NCBI RefSeq assembly: GCF_002917095.1
Contig: NZ_PQGA01000003.1
Coordinates: forward strand, 186,001-250,000
Length of the DNA: 64,000 bases
DNA from: Paraburkholderia eburnea
GTDB lineage: Bacteria > Pseudomonadota > Gammaproteobacteria > Burkholderiales > Burkholderiaceae
Reading direction: 5' to 3'
The translations under genes and the position numbers were made by a program. Below are positions 1-8,485 of the stretch, piece by piece (within the stretch, counting starts at the first letter, position 1; each line of letters opens with the position of its first letter). Under the pieces are notes generated by a model that was not told the DNA's origin, did no database searches, and was given only the letters and a program-made list of their open reading frames with translations.

Positions 1-17
1 TCAGGGAGGAAGACGCG

Positions 18-299
18 ATGGCAAAATTGATGGCACTCAAGGGCAACGCCACCACGACGGGAGGCCGTGTGCAGGACGGGGAAGAACTCGATCTGGATCA
101 TGGACAACCCTACACGTACCACCTGGCACGGGCGTCCTACGGGCGTTGCGGACAGAGCGGGCCGATACTCGGGACCGCTTTTACCTGGAGCGTCGGCAAG
201 ACGCATGGCGTCCTCGACGGCGATATTGTCCAGTGCGCTTGTCCCCACGGGGAGAACCGGGTCATCGCGCAGTCCACGTTCTACTACAACACGCCGTGA
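18..299 (+). CDS. PAAR-domain protein, type VI secretion spike tip (93 aa)
   Basis: PAAR proteins cap the VgrG trimer of the type VI secretion spike and can carry effectors. The 93-residue product opens with the family pattern of a short strand, GNATTTGGRV and a conserved Gly-rich turn, and has late Cys and His residues (CACPHGEN, near residues 73-80) of the type that bind the apical metal. The length is that of a stand-alone PAAR with no fused toxin. A strong GGAGG sits 7-8 bases before the ATG at 18. No VgrG, toxin or immunity gene follows in the window, so within this view it is an orphan. The family call is from pattern recognition; effector partners are unknown. Confidence 0.85.
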   Translation: MAKLMALKGNATTTGGRVQDGEELDLDHGQPYTYHLARASYGRCGQSGPILGTAFTWSVGKTHGVLDGDIVQCACPHGENRVIAQSTFYYNTP

Positions 300-972
300 C
301 GCTGGCAGGGGATCGCCCAGGACACTGCGTCGCGGGAGACGGCAGCAAGTGACTTGTTCCTGGCTGCGGGACGCGAGGCGGTTATCTCTGGATGCGAAAC
401 CTGCCCCGCTGAAGGCGGCTGGAAACCGCTGGCGGATCCGCCCCGGCGGTCGGCATCGACCGTGACCCGCAGCCGGGAAATCGCGGCTCCAGCAACCCTG
501 GCGTATGCCACATGCACGAGCCCGGATAATCACCCAACACTCACCCCGCACTCCCCCGGTCGCCGGACCGTAACGCGTGCAAGCCGCCGATGCTGGCGGG
601 CCGGTGCCGACACGCTCACCACGACGCGCAGCCCGCCATCCGCCGGACGGTCGAAATCCGCCGGGAGCCGGTGCCGGAAAATGCCCGTGTTACTCTTCTG
701 GAGACGACTGGAAGCCGCCGGCGCGGGCGGGCCGGTGTGCAAGGCTGGAGGGGAACCCGAAGCCGTCAAAGTCTGCTAGGGCAGGATCGGGGCGGTTAGT
801 TGCGGTTCGTGGGCTGTGGAATATTGGGGCGCGCATTGTTGGTGAACAGGAATCATTCCCGATATGAAACCGCACGCGATGGCGATGATAGGGCGCGCTG
901 CCCTGCCGCAGATTACCCGGCAAAAGTGCGGCCGGGTGAAAATCAGAAAAATCAATGGGTTAGGAGAAGGGG

Positions 973-1240
973 TGTCATTTGGGGAGAAAAGTGACGGGCG
1001 GGTACCCCCGAAAAGATCACTTTTCCCTGAAAAATAACATGACCCCATTAAATTTATCTCATTAAAAATCAATGACTTGGCTGAATCAGGTGTCATTTTT
1101 GGCCAAAAATGACAGGTTTCCCGGCAACAAGGAGAGCTTCCTATACACGTCACCTGTACCGCACGCGGGTGAGTTGAAACGTAAGTCATGTGGGCAGCAC
1201 CCCGAGCTACACGTACCGCCTGTTTCAGCCTGTCATTTTT
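973..1240. repeat. cluster of TGTCATTT repeats around a 24-bp perfect palindrome, beside AT-rich DNA
   Basis: TGTCATTT occurs at 973-980, TGTCATTTTT at 1091-1100 and again at 1231-1240, and its exact reverse complement at 1105-1114. The second and third of these positions form a perfect 24-bp palindrome at 1091-1114 with centre GGCC. Weaker inverted halves (GTGAC at 991, ATGAC at 1039) lie between. An AT-rich run, nearly free of G and C, follows from about 1240 to 1310. Iterons next to an AT-rich segment are typical of replication origins, and the element encodes a primase, but the function here is inference only; an operator cluster would look the same. Confidence 0.45.
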
Positions 1241-1311
1241 ATCATTTTTCTATCTATCAATTATTTACGAGTTATTATTTATTATTATTCATTAAAAATT
1301 AGTAGATTTCA

Positions 1312-1480
1312 CTCGCATGGCGAGGTACCCACCCTCGAGCCGGGACAACTGTTTTCGGTTTCCGGCGATGCGCCCGCGTACCGTATTGAGGAAGCCGGAC
1401 CCGTTGCGTATGCCGCAGGCTCGCTGCTGGACAATCCGTTCGGGACGTGGTGGCTCGTGCCGCTGGAGACGACGCACTGA
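1312..1480 (+). pseudogene. possible C-terminal gene remnant
   Basis: The frame ending in TGA at 1478-1480 reads as a natural protein tail (…GQLFSVSGDAPAYRIEE… then …NPFGTWWLVPLE…) with balanced composition, unlike the frames around it. It begins abruptly where AT-rich DNA ends and has no start codon with a ribosome binding site. I do not recognise the family. It may be the end of a gene truncated by the AT-rich insertion, or a chance frame. Confidence 0.2.
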
Positions 1481-1693
1481 ATGCACATCGTGAAGGCATT
1501 ACCGTATCTCGCCATGCGCACCGGACACCCAACGCCGGAAGAGGACGCGGTGCAGCGCCAGCGCATGCCGACCAGCAAAGCTACCCTTTGCCGCCAGCTT
1601 CAGGACTCGCATTACCCCAGGGAATTCGGCGACAACCAGTGTGGCTTTTCAGACCAATGCGTCGTTACACCGGTCGGCCCAGTGTCACCAGTG

Positions 1694-2008
1694 CTATCGT
1701 CCCTTTTCCCGGTCCTCCTGCTGAACACGTTCAATGAGCTGTCGCCACGCCCCCGCCCGGATCACCCTGTCAATCTGTCGTTCAACCATGCCTTGTAGAT
1801 CGTACAGATTTACGCTCTCACTCGTATAGCGATCCTGACAGCAAGTCTCGCAATGCATGTGCAATATACGGGACCGTGATCGCCACGATGCAAATTCAAG
1901 GTCACCGAAAACCTTTTCAATAACGGCCACGAGCGCTGTATCACAACGTGGGCAGTACGCAGATAGATCACTTATCCTGTTATCCACATAACGCCAGCGC
2001 CAGCGCAT
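1694..2008 (-). CDS. zinc-ribbon half of a split membrane protein (unknown function)
   Basis: The reading frame holds RWRWRYVDN, then CPRCD and, about 40 residues later, CETCC, a four-cysteine zinc-ribbon arrangement, and a basic helical tail (QIDRVIRAGAWR). The first ATG is at 2008 and has no visible ribosome binding site. The same frame stays open upstream to a TAG at 2124-2126 and encodes sensible protein there (HSYREDNFFEM, KVVKRREPG and a short hydrophobic stretch LSVLTWITVA), but with no ATG, GTG or TTG. This means the true start lies further upstream in another frame, in the 71-codon frame at 2104-2319. One missing G in the G7 run (C7 at 2117-2123 on this strand) explains the split. 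I recall TM-plus-CPxCD-ribbon proteins of this kind from many prophages and islands; no function is known to me. Confidence 0.6.
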   Translation of the reverse strand: MRWRWRYVDNRISDLSAYCPRCDTALVAVIEKVFGDLEFASWRSRSRILHMHCETCCQDRYTSESVNLYDLQGMVERQIDRVIRAGAWRQLIERVQQEDREKGR

Positions 2009-2103
2009 TTCAAAGAAATTATCTTCCCTGTAGCTATGGAAGGTAATCCGTGTCCCCGGTTCCCGTCGTTTTACAACCTTCCTTGTTGCAACAGTGATCC
2101 AGG

Positions 2104-2319
2104 TCAGAACTGATAGCCCCCCCTACATAACCCATCCAGGCAGGGAGCGAAACGTGCTGCATCATATGGAGCTGAAGCGCATTGAGGCAGTTGAGTAGCC
2201 AGCGCCATATATATGTCGGGCAAATGCTGCCACAAGAGCGTCAAGCCACAAACGATGCTTGCTCCCACAACTGTAACGATCACCCCGTTTCTGATTGAGT
2301 GCTCAGCTTTCTCTGTCAT
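2104..2319 (-). CDS. N-terminal membrane half of the split zinc-ribbon protein (71 aa)
   Basis: The 71-codon frame starts at ATG 2319 and has one clear transmembrane helix at residues 12-30 (GVIVTVVGASIVCGLTLLW), followed by a Cys-containing loop. It ends just after a run of seven G in the coding strand. A -1 shift in that run, or one extra G, joins it in frame to the downstream zinc-ribbon frame, giving a protein of about 210 residues with a helix, a second short hydrophobic segment, a basic linker and the ribbon. It is either a frameshift mutation, a homopolymer sequencing error, or a -1 slippage site (G GGG GGC). It lies 71 bases after the four-helix membrane protein gene on the same strand. 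Confidence 0.5.
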   Translation of the reverse strand: MTEKAEHSIRNGVIVTVVGASIVCGLTLLWQHLPDIYMALATQLPQCASAPYDAARFAPCLDGLCRGGYQF

Positions 2320-2390
2320 CCTATGTTTGGCACGCTAGGCCTTTGCCCGACTCGACGTTTCTAGTGGATCTCAGAGCACGTCACCGCCAG

Positions 2391-2933
2391 CTATACGTAG
2401 TCCGCCCTGTCCTCGCGGGCCGCCGCTGTGCCCGCTGTCTCGCCAATCGCCCCCGGTAATGACATGATCGCGCCCAGCACCGGTATACCGAGAAAAAACA
2501 GCAGGACAACACACAGGAGTACAAACAGCCGGTAAAAGAACCGCGCGACATGCGGATGCCGGACCTCCCGGCCCCGGGCTTCGTCCCATCTTTCGATCCG
2601 GGGCCGGCAGTGATCCGCCAGCGACCACAGGGCGAACCAGAACGCGAAGTACAGCACCGTGCAGACCATCGCCAGCCGGTGCGCACCTGCCCATGTCGTG
2701 AGTCCCACGCCTGCATGCAGGAACGCCAGCGCGCCATAGATCAGAATCGTCTCGTGGGCGCGTGCAAATACGTTGCCGTCCACCTGAAATGCCTGCAACC
2801 ACGCGGTGTAGTACGCCTGGCCGAGAAAGTAGTCCGCGCCGACCACCACCACCCCGAGTACGGGCATCGACACCTTCCAGAACCACTCCGGGATCGAGGA
2901 AAGAAGAATCGCGACCTTCGGCTGCTGCTCCAT
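2391..2933 (-). CDS. four-helix membrane protein of unknown function (180 aa)
   Basis: The product has four hydrophobic segments, near residues 20-38, 64-82, 86-106 and 131-157, separated by a basic loop (RPRIERWDEARGREVRHPHVARFF). Start ATG 2933 has GGAG eight bases upstream. The gene lies downstream of the broken primase and upstream of the split zinc-ribbon membrane protein, all on the same strand, so the three probably formed the element's leftward transcript. I do not recognise the family. A membrane-bound phage-exclusion, immunity or adhesion role would fit an island cargo position, but nothing in the sequence proves it. Confidence 0.6.
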   Translation of the reverse strand: MEQQPKVAILLSSIPEWFWKVSMPVLGVVVVGADYFLGQAYYTAWLQAFQVDGNVFARAHETILIYGALAFLHAGVGLTTWAGAHRLAMVCTVLYFAFWFALWSLADHCRPRIERWDEARGREVRHPHVARFFYRLFVLLCVVLLFFLGIPVLGAIMSLPGAIGETAGTAAAREDRADYV

Positions 2934-3040
2934 TTCGTACTCCGTTCATGAAGAAATACGAATGGTATGCGTGACGCTGTCCCGAATTTATGGGGTAAAC
3001 GTGAGGCGTGGCCGCGCGACTCACACGCCTGCCAGGTGAT

Positions 3041-6000
3041 TCAACCGGTAACCTCCGCCCCCTGCCGGACAGGGACACGCCCGCTGTCCCCGTCCGGACT
3101 TTCATGTCTCGTTGCATTAACGACGATGCAGGTTGACAGCGGGCCACCCGTGCTGCCGAACTGCGGCAGGCCGCGCCCCAGCCGGGTCCGGCAATGCCGC
3201 TTCAGAAGCGGCCCCTGGCGCTCCATCTCGTCAAGTGCTGCCTGATAGTCCTTGTGGCGGCGGCGACACCACGTCTCGAACGCGCTGCGCAGGATATACG
3301 TATTACCCGAGCTTTCCTCAAAACGCGCCCTGAGCGAATGGCCTGGTGCTAAATCCCTTCTGACGTAGTCCTCCTGGCTATCGGGGACGATGGGCAGCTT
3401 GTGGCGCGCCACGGCGATCATGTTGCCGATGTTGTCGTTCAGGAACTCCGCCAGCACCGATCCGGCTTCCTCGCGCACCGTCGTAACTTCCCGGCGCTGC
3501 TGCGGCAGCAGCACGTCGATCACCCACCGCTCGACCAGCGCCACGTCGATGTCGTGCAGCCCTGCGGCCTTCGCCAGCTCCGCTGCCACGAAATCGCCGC
3601 CAGCGCCGCGAACCACAACCGCTCATCGCGACGCGCGTGTGCACGTCGCATGAGCGACTGCCGCTTTGCCTCGATCAGCGCGGCCAGCCGGTGGCTGTTG
3701 GTCACAATCCACTGCACGAAGGCTTCGCCCGCCAGGCCGTAGTTGCGCATGGCCAGTTCCACGATGGCGCGCTCGCTCATCCAGGACCCGTTTGGGATCG
3801 TTCGGCGGTATCGTGACTTCCAGCATCCGGTTGAGCACGGCGGCATTCTCTTCTTCGGTGCACCCGGAGAGCATGCCGCGCAGCGAGCGGTTGCCTGCTG
3901 CCACGTAGATGGACTTCCAGGTGGTACCCGGCTTCAGCGTCAGGCCCGAGGTCATGCGGTCCTTTTCCTGGCCGCCCGCCAGCGCATGCACCAGCGGAAA
4001 GGCTTCCTCGGGCTGGGTAAGCGGCAGTTCATCGAGCATGAGCGGCAGGTTCTTCAGCACGCCGAGCTGCGCCATGAGCGCGTTACGCGTGCTGCCGTCT
4101 TTCGAGGTCGGTGCATTCCTGACCAGTTCCTTCGGGTCGCGCCAAAAGCCTGCCGATATGCGCATCACCGAGGTCTTGCCGCTGCCCGACGGTCCCGTGA
4201 CGTACACGAGAAAACCCTCCCCGTCGGTGAAATGCAGCAGCGGCGCCCCCCATTCCGGCAAAGAGCAGGAACGCCATCGCTTCCTGCCCCGGCTTCGCGT
4301 AGAGGTTCGCCGCCTGCTTCCACTTTGCGAGTTCGCCCTTCGGCTCCAGCATGCGCGCGATGCTGGCCGCCGTGGGCGTCAGACGCCCCGGCACGATCTC
4401 CAGGTTGGGGCCATCGGGTGTGTCGCCGGTCCTTGCGATGAACTGGTTTTCCTTCAGGACGAAAGTCCCGTCACCCGCCCATCCCTCCCGCTCCAGCAGC
4501 ACGACCGCTGCACGCGCCTGGCGCACCTGGTTCATGTAGGCTTTCATATACTCCAGCATCCTTTCCTGGCTCTCGCGACCGGCGCACAGGGTCAGGCCAT
4601 GGCCGCTCAGTTCGGGGGGCAACTGGCGCGACAGGACAAAGAGGTTCCCCGGCACCGCCGCCTCGTCCCACACCTTGCGTCTGACGTCGTAGATGCGCAC
4701 GAAGTAGGTGAAAACGACCCCGCCCTGGGCGTCGGGCAACCATGCAGCGTCGGTAATCAGCGCCGGCTGGCGGGAGACGGGTATCAGCTTCTCCTTCCAG
4801 GTACCATCGTCACCCTTGCTTCGATCTGCAAAATAGACACCCATGGGCAGATGCTCGTTTTCCTCGTCGGACATCACGAGCCGGAAGCGGGGATCACGAA
4901 GCCGGGGAACCTCCCGGTGTGTTTCCGGCGCACGGGCACGCGGCACGACGAAGTCGCCCGGCGTGGCACCCTCGCCGCCCACGACATGGACCGGTGCCGC
5001 TGCCACAGCAGGGGCAAGGATGGGTGTCCCTTCGAGGCCCAGCAGAACCGGTGAACGGATCGCCCCCCAATGGCGACATGCCGTGCAGATGCCAGGGCGC
5101 TTCTCGTTGAAGGTGGCGCACGTCATCGGCATGCCGCCCGCGCCCTGCTGGCGGACGAGCGTCACCAGCTTCGCTTCGGTATCCTCACGACGGTAACGCG
5201 CCCTGTCGAGCTTCGACATGGCGTGGCACCACCAGTCACCGTGCCCACACAGCCGCACCACCGAGAGCATGCCGCGCCAGATTTCCTCGCTCTGGAACGG
5301 GGCTTCGCGTATTTGGCGGCAGCCCCGGTAAATCGGATCAAACTCCTTCGGCGTGCTGACGTCGAGGCTACCCAGCGGCAGGCTGCCGTTGGCGTGGCTG
5401 ACGGCGCTGGCCCTGGCGAAGGACGCCCGGTGCGGTTCGGCCGCCTCCCGGAGCCGCGCGGCGAATTCATCGAATGTGTATTCGTCGCTCAGGCCGAGCA
5501 GTTCGACCGGCCTGGGGTTCGCCGCGTCTTTCCAGTTCATCGTGCCCACGGGCCGCAGCACGCGCGCCGCGTCCGCCGTGCAGGCATGATCGGCCTTCAG
5601 CTCCAGCGCCTGCGTGAGACCCTAGAGATCACACGCCAGCCTCTGCCAGCCGTCGCGAGATATGTACTGACCGAACGGCCAGTACAGGTGAAAGCCGTGG
5701 CCCGAACTGACCACCAGCGGGAACGGCAGACCGGATTCGCGAATGAAGCGGTCGATGCCTTTCGCCGCCTGCGCAGGCGTTGAATAGGCATCGTCGCGCC
5801 CCGGCTTCACGTCGATGTCGAGCCATAGCGAGCGGAACCACTGCGCGTTCTCCCCGGTGCGGCGAAAGCGCGCCCTGCCGCCCGCCGGTCCCGCTTCCCT
5901 GCGCTCCCGAAACCCGGCCATCGCCATGTAGGCGTCCGCCTTCGCCGTATTGATCGACTGCACGCGTGCGGCCAGCCCGTCTACGTCCGCGACGGGCTTG

Positions 6001-6116
6001 TGCCGCCACCACGGACCCTTCGTGCCCTGTTCCAGTTTCGCGGCGCACAGCACGCCCTGGCCCGGCAGAACGCGCCGGAGGAAGGCTGCGGTATCCGATC
6101 TCGCAGATTGCTCCAT
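3041..6116 (-). pseudogene. PrimPol-DUF927 replication protein (primase/helicase), inactivated
   Basis: Read across its lesions this is one protein of about 1,020 residues that would prime and unwind the element's DNA. Residues near 70-145 carry primase-polymerase motifs (LDIDVKPG, then SSGHGFHLYW). A CTACRHW zinc knuckle follows, then the DUF927 domain and a helicase P-loop GPSGSGKTS with a downstream LDELP acidic box. The start chosen is ATG 6116. Four lesions break it: an in-frame TAG at 5622-5624 inside otherwise intact sequence (LACDL-stop-GLTQALELK); one extra base in C6 at 4246-4251; a frameshift near 3778-3790; and another near 3600-3612. Open pieces run 5622-6116, 4083-5561, 3623-4261 and 3041-3616. 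The remaining sequence is conserved-looking, so the decay is recent or partly due to sequencing error. Confidence 0.8.
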
Positions 6117-6296
6117 CGTGGACTCCCCGGCATCCGGGCCTGACCCGTGCAAGTCACTTGCCGTCCGACGCGAAATCAGTCCCCCACCACTCACGAAGGT
6201 TTGCACACGTCGAACGAGGCCAGGCGGAGAAGTCACCATCGGGGCCGCCAGCAACGCGACGGTCGCCCGAAAATGGAAGCAGCAGCGCCCGGGCCA

Positions 6297-6575
6297 TCAC
6301 CGCGTCTTCCGCAGCCACGGGAAATGCAAACAGCTTTTCCGGCCTGCGATGTAGGGTGTCAGATAAACAAAGGTCCCAGAGCCATCGGGCGAATCCGGGT
6401 CAACACCCCAACCGACAGACTCCGGGACCGGCCCGAGTTCGGGAGATGTGTACAGATACGCACCAGTAAATGCTCCCGTGATAATTGCCAGCACACCGTG
6501 CTCGCGCCGCAACTGCTCATACTGCGCACGAGACACCATCGCTTCACCACAAACATCATTTTGTTCGGAGTCCAT
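6297..6575 (-). CDS. small island protein of unknown function (92 aa)
   Basis: The 92-residue product starts at ATG 6575 with AGGA about eight bases upstream. It has a charged N-terminus (SRAQYEQLRREHG), one moderately hydrophobic stretch (VLAIITGAFTGAYLY) and an acidic Pro/Gly-rich middle. It lies between the HTH regulator and the primase on the same strand, a position often taken by small replication or control proteins in P4-like and other satellite elements. I do not recognise the family. Confidence 0.5.
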   Translation of the reverse strand: MDSEQNDVCGEAMVSRAQYEQLRREHGVLAIITGAFTGAYLYTSPELGPVPESVGWGVDPDSPDGSGTFVYLTPYIAGRKSCLHFPWLRKTR

Positions 6576-6693
6576 ATCTTCATCCTGATACCGCTCTACG
6601 CCCTGTGCACCATTATTCCCCCTGAATCAGGGGTTATCCGGTGTCACCCATCAACGACTGGCCCGCCAGCACGGGGCACATCACCACCACCGC

Positions 6694-6933
6694 TCAGACC
6701 GCAGCAAAGAACTCCATCGTGACACGGCGGCGTGCCACCACCCGCAGCCTGTCAAGTAGCCAGCGCGGCACGGGATACCGCCGCCGGAGCAGCATGCGCG
6801 TGTAGGATTCGCTGATGCCGAGTTCCTGCGCCATCGTGGCGGGGTCGTTGCCGTATTCCTCGCGTAGCAGCGCCGAGAGCCGCAGGTACACCTCGTCCGG
6901 GGTCAGGGGTTTGCCGATCCTGCTTCGTGTCAT
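6694..6933 (-). CDS. small helix-turn-helix regulator (79 aa), excisionase/Cro-like
   Basis: The protein contains a helix-turn-helix at about residues 30-52 (ATMAQELGISESYTRMLL) followed by basic residues (RRRYPVPRWLLDRL). Such small proteins control integration or lysogeny genes in integrative elements. The start at 6933 is chosen because GGAGG lies five bases before that ATG; an in-frame ATG at 6945 has no such site. The next gene to the right on this strand is the integrase. It would most simply repress or switch the element's early promoter in the AT-rich region at 7040-7130. The exact family is not recognised. Confidence 0.7.
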   Translation of the reverse strand: MTRSRIGKPLTPDEVYLRLSALLREEYGNDPATMAQELGISESYTRMLLRRRYPVPRWLLDRLRVVARRRVTMEFFAAV

Positions 6934-7360
6934 GCCATCCTCCATCGGGGTAATGCGCGTCTGGCGCCGCTCCTGCGCATCGGACATCGCAGGGGTCATG
7001 AGATGGCCTTTTAGCGCGATCCACCCCGGATTGCAACAGTGATTTTTACCTCCTAATTCAAAAATTACAGATGTTTTATTCGTCAAATTTAATAAATTTA
7101 ATAATATTTCTCCAAAATAACCGAAGCGAGGAGATTCAACCTCCCGGCTCCCCGGTTTCGGAAATTGAGTGCTCCAGGAACACAAACCGGAATATTGGGG
7201 GCCGGGGGTATTTCCCCCGCCTCCCGTCACAAAAAGTTGCGACGCACGGAAGGAATAACCACAAACGTGATAGGGATTTGAGGCGGGAGCCGTGCGGGAA
7301 ATCCGTCACGCGAGCGCGTGACCGGAGTGAAACGGACGCGGCGTGGCCGCGCCCGGTGCA
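6934..7360. promoter_or_regulatory. AT-rich control region between HTH gene and integrase end
   Basis: No gene is seen in 427 bases. An AT-rich patch at 7045-7130 contains a tandem 9-bp repeat AAATTTAAT at 7085-7102 and probably holds the promoter for the leftward HTH and primase genes. Two hairpins follow: CGGGGG/CCCCCG around 7205-7222 and GTCACGCG/CGCGTGAC near 7305-7322. The second lies 38 bases beyond the integrase stop and could stop its transcript, though no T-run follows it. Confidence 0.4.
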
Positions 7361-8485
7361 TCAGGCCGTTTCGATCTGCGGCGGTTCGGCGCTGTCGTCG
7401 TTGGCGACGATCATTTCATCGGGACCTGCAATCTGCGTAAGCGCGCCATCGAGCTTCGTCAGGTAGTCGCCTAGCGCCTGCCAAGCCGCGCGCATTTCTC
7501 TTTCGTAGTCGTACCGCTGGTAAGTACGCACGAGCCGGGAATTCAGCCCCTTCCTGCGCGTTTGGGTTGCAATGCTATGGTTCAGGCACCGCTCGACAAT
7601 TCCTTCATCGAAACCACATGCCTGCATGAGCGTGGCACCTGTGCGGCACAGGTCGTGACAACTCCATGGCCCTCCGTGAAGGAATAGCGCGCCCGCCGTC
7701 GCTGCCGATGGTCTCGCTTTTTTCTTCCATTTGCCCCAACTCTGCCGCGAACTGATCGCCCCCCGAAGAATGTCAGTTGTCATCGGTACACCCCCGACCT
7801 TTGTGTGCGGCAATACGTACCCGGTGTGCCCGGTCAGATCACGCAATTCCTTGAATAGTCGCAATGCAAAACGCGAGAGGTAGATCGTAAAGCTCTTGCG
7901 ATTCTTCGATTGTGATGGCGGAATGAACCAGGTACCGGCGTCGAAGTCAATGTGCGTCCAGCAAGCAGCGCACATTTCGTTGATACGGGCAAGCGTTGCC
8001 AGCATGATCCAGATAGCTAGCTCGTGCTCCCTTGCCATGGGCCGTGCGAGCCCCTTTCTCGTTCCATGATGAGCCTCAAAAGCCTGACGCATGACCTGGA
8101 AGCGGTTGCGCAACTCGACAATTTCATCGTCCGCCAGCACCCGCTCACACCAGCTCTGGTAGTCGGCAGGGACCATCCTGTCGATATCGACTTCTTCGGC
8201 AGGGCTTACATCGAGGACGAAACGCCACGGTTTGCGCTTCGCCGCCCACACGAACATCGCACTGGTGTACACGTATAGCGAAATGGCGGTCGATACCTTT
8301 CCAGCGTCGATGAGCGCTCTGACTGGCTTGCGTACGTGCTCCGACTTTACTTCGAGCAATCGGACACTCGCGACTTGAGGGAGGAAGTGAAATTCAAACA
8401 GGCGACGCACGCGCAACGCCCCCTTCGGAGTATTCTCCGCCATCGCTTCGGGATGCCACGCCTCGAACATGGCCAGTAGGGTCAC
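7361..8485 (-). CDS. tyrosine recombinase (integrase), catalytic part
   Basis: The 374-residue product is the core-binding and catalytic part of a phage-type integrase. The expected residues are visible in order: Arg in LARINEM, Lys in SQSKNRKSF, the box HDLCRTG, His in LNHSI and the nucleophile Tyr in LVRTYQRYDY. The usual N-terminal arm-binding domain is missing here and is encoded by the next frame upstream (8482-8877); the GTG start at 8485 overlaps that frame's stop by four bases. Together they make about 505 residues, the normal length for this class, so this is either a frameshifted single gene or a translationally coupled pair. All catalytic residues remain. Confidence 0.8.
   Translation of the reverse strand: MTLLAMFEAWHPEAMAENTPKGALRVRRLFEFHFLPQVASVRLLEVKSEHVRKPVRALIDAGKVSTAISLYVYTSAMFVWAAKRKPWRFVLDVSPAEEVDIDRMVPADYQSWCERVLADDEIVELRNRFQVMRQAFEAHHGTRKGLARPMAREHELAIWIMLATLARINEMCAACWTHIDFDAGTWFIPPSQSKNRKSFTIYLSRFALRLFKELRDLTGHTGYVLPHTKVGGVPMTTDILRGAISSRQSWGKWKKKARPSAATAGALFLHGGPWSCHDLCRTGATLMQACGFDEGIVERCLNHSIATQTRRKGLNSRLVRTYQRYDYEREMRAAWQALGDYLTKLDGALTQIAGPDEMIVANDDSAEPPQIETA

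Larger units (their letters stand above)
300..1693. other. gene-poor stretch, probably remnant DNA
   Basis: No convincing gene is seen over about 1.4 kb. Open frames up to 140 codons exist on both strands, but their products are Arg/Pro/Ser-rich and look like chance frames in GC-rich DNA. Base composition falls abruptly between about 1010 and 1310, where the DNA is AT-rich and carries the TGTCATTT repeats listed separately. The sequence resembles decayed island DNA between the PAAR gene and the cargo genes at 1.7-2.9 kb. Confidence 0.5.

Noticed and set aside
1481-1798. 105-codon plus-strand frame starting directly after a stop codon
   Set aside because: Composition is chance-like, there is no ribosome binding site, and it runs into the opposite-strand zinc-ribbon gene.
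5622-5624. Amber codon as a pyrrolysine site
   Set aside because: No Pyl genes in view, no reason for such a residue at this inter-domain position, and the gene has further inactivating lesions.
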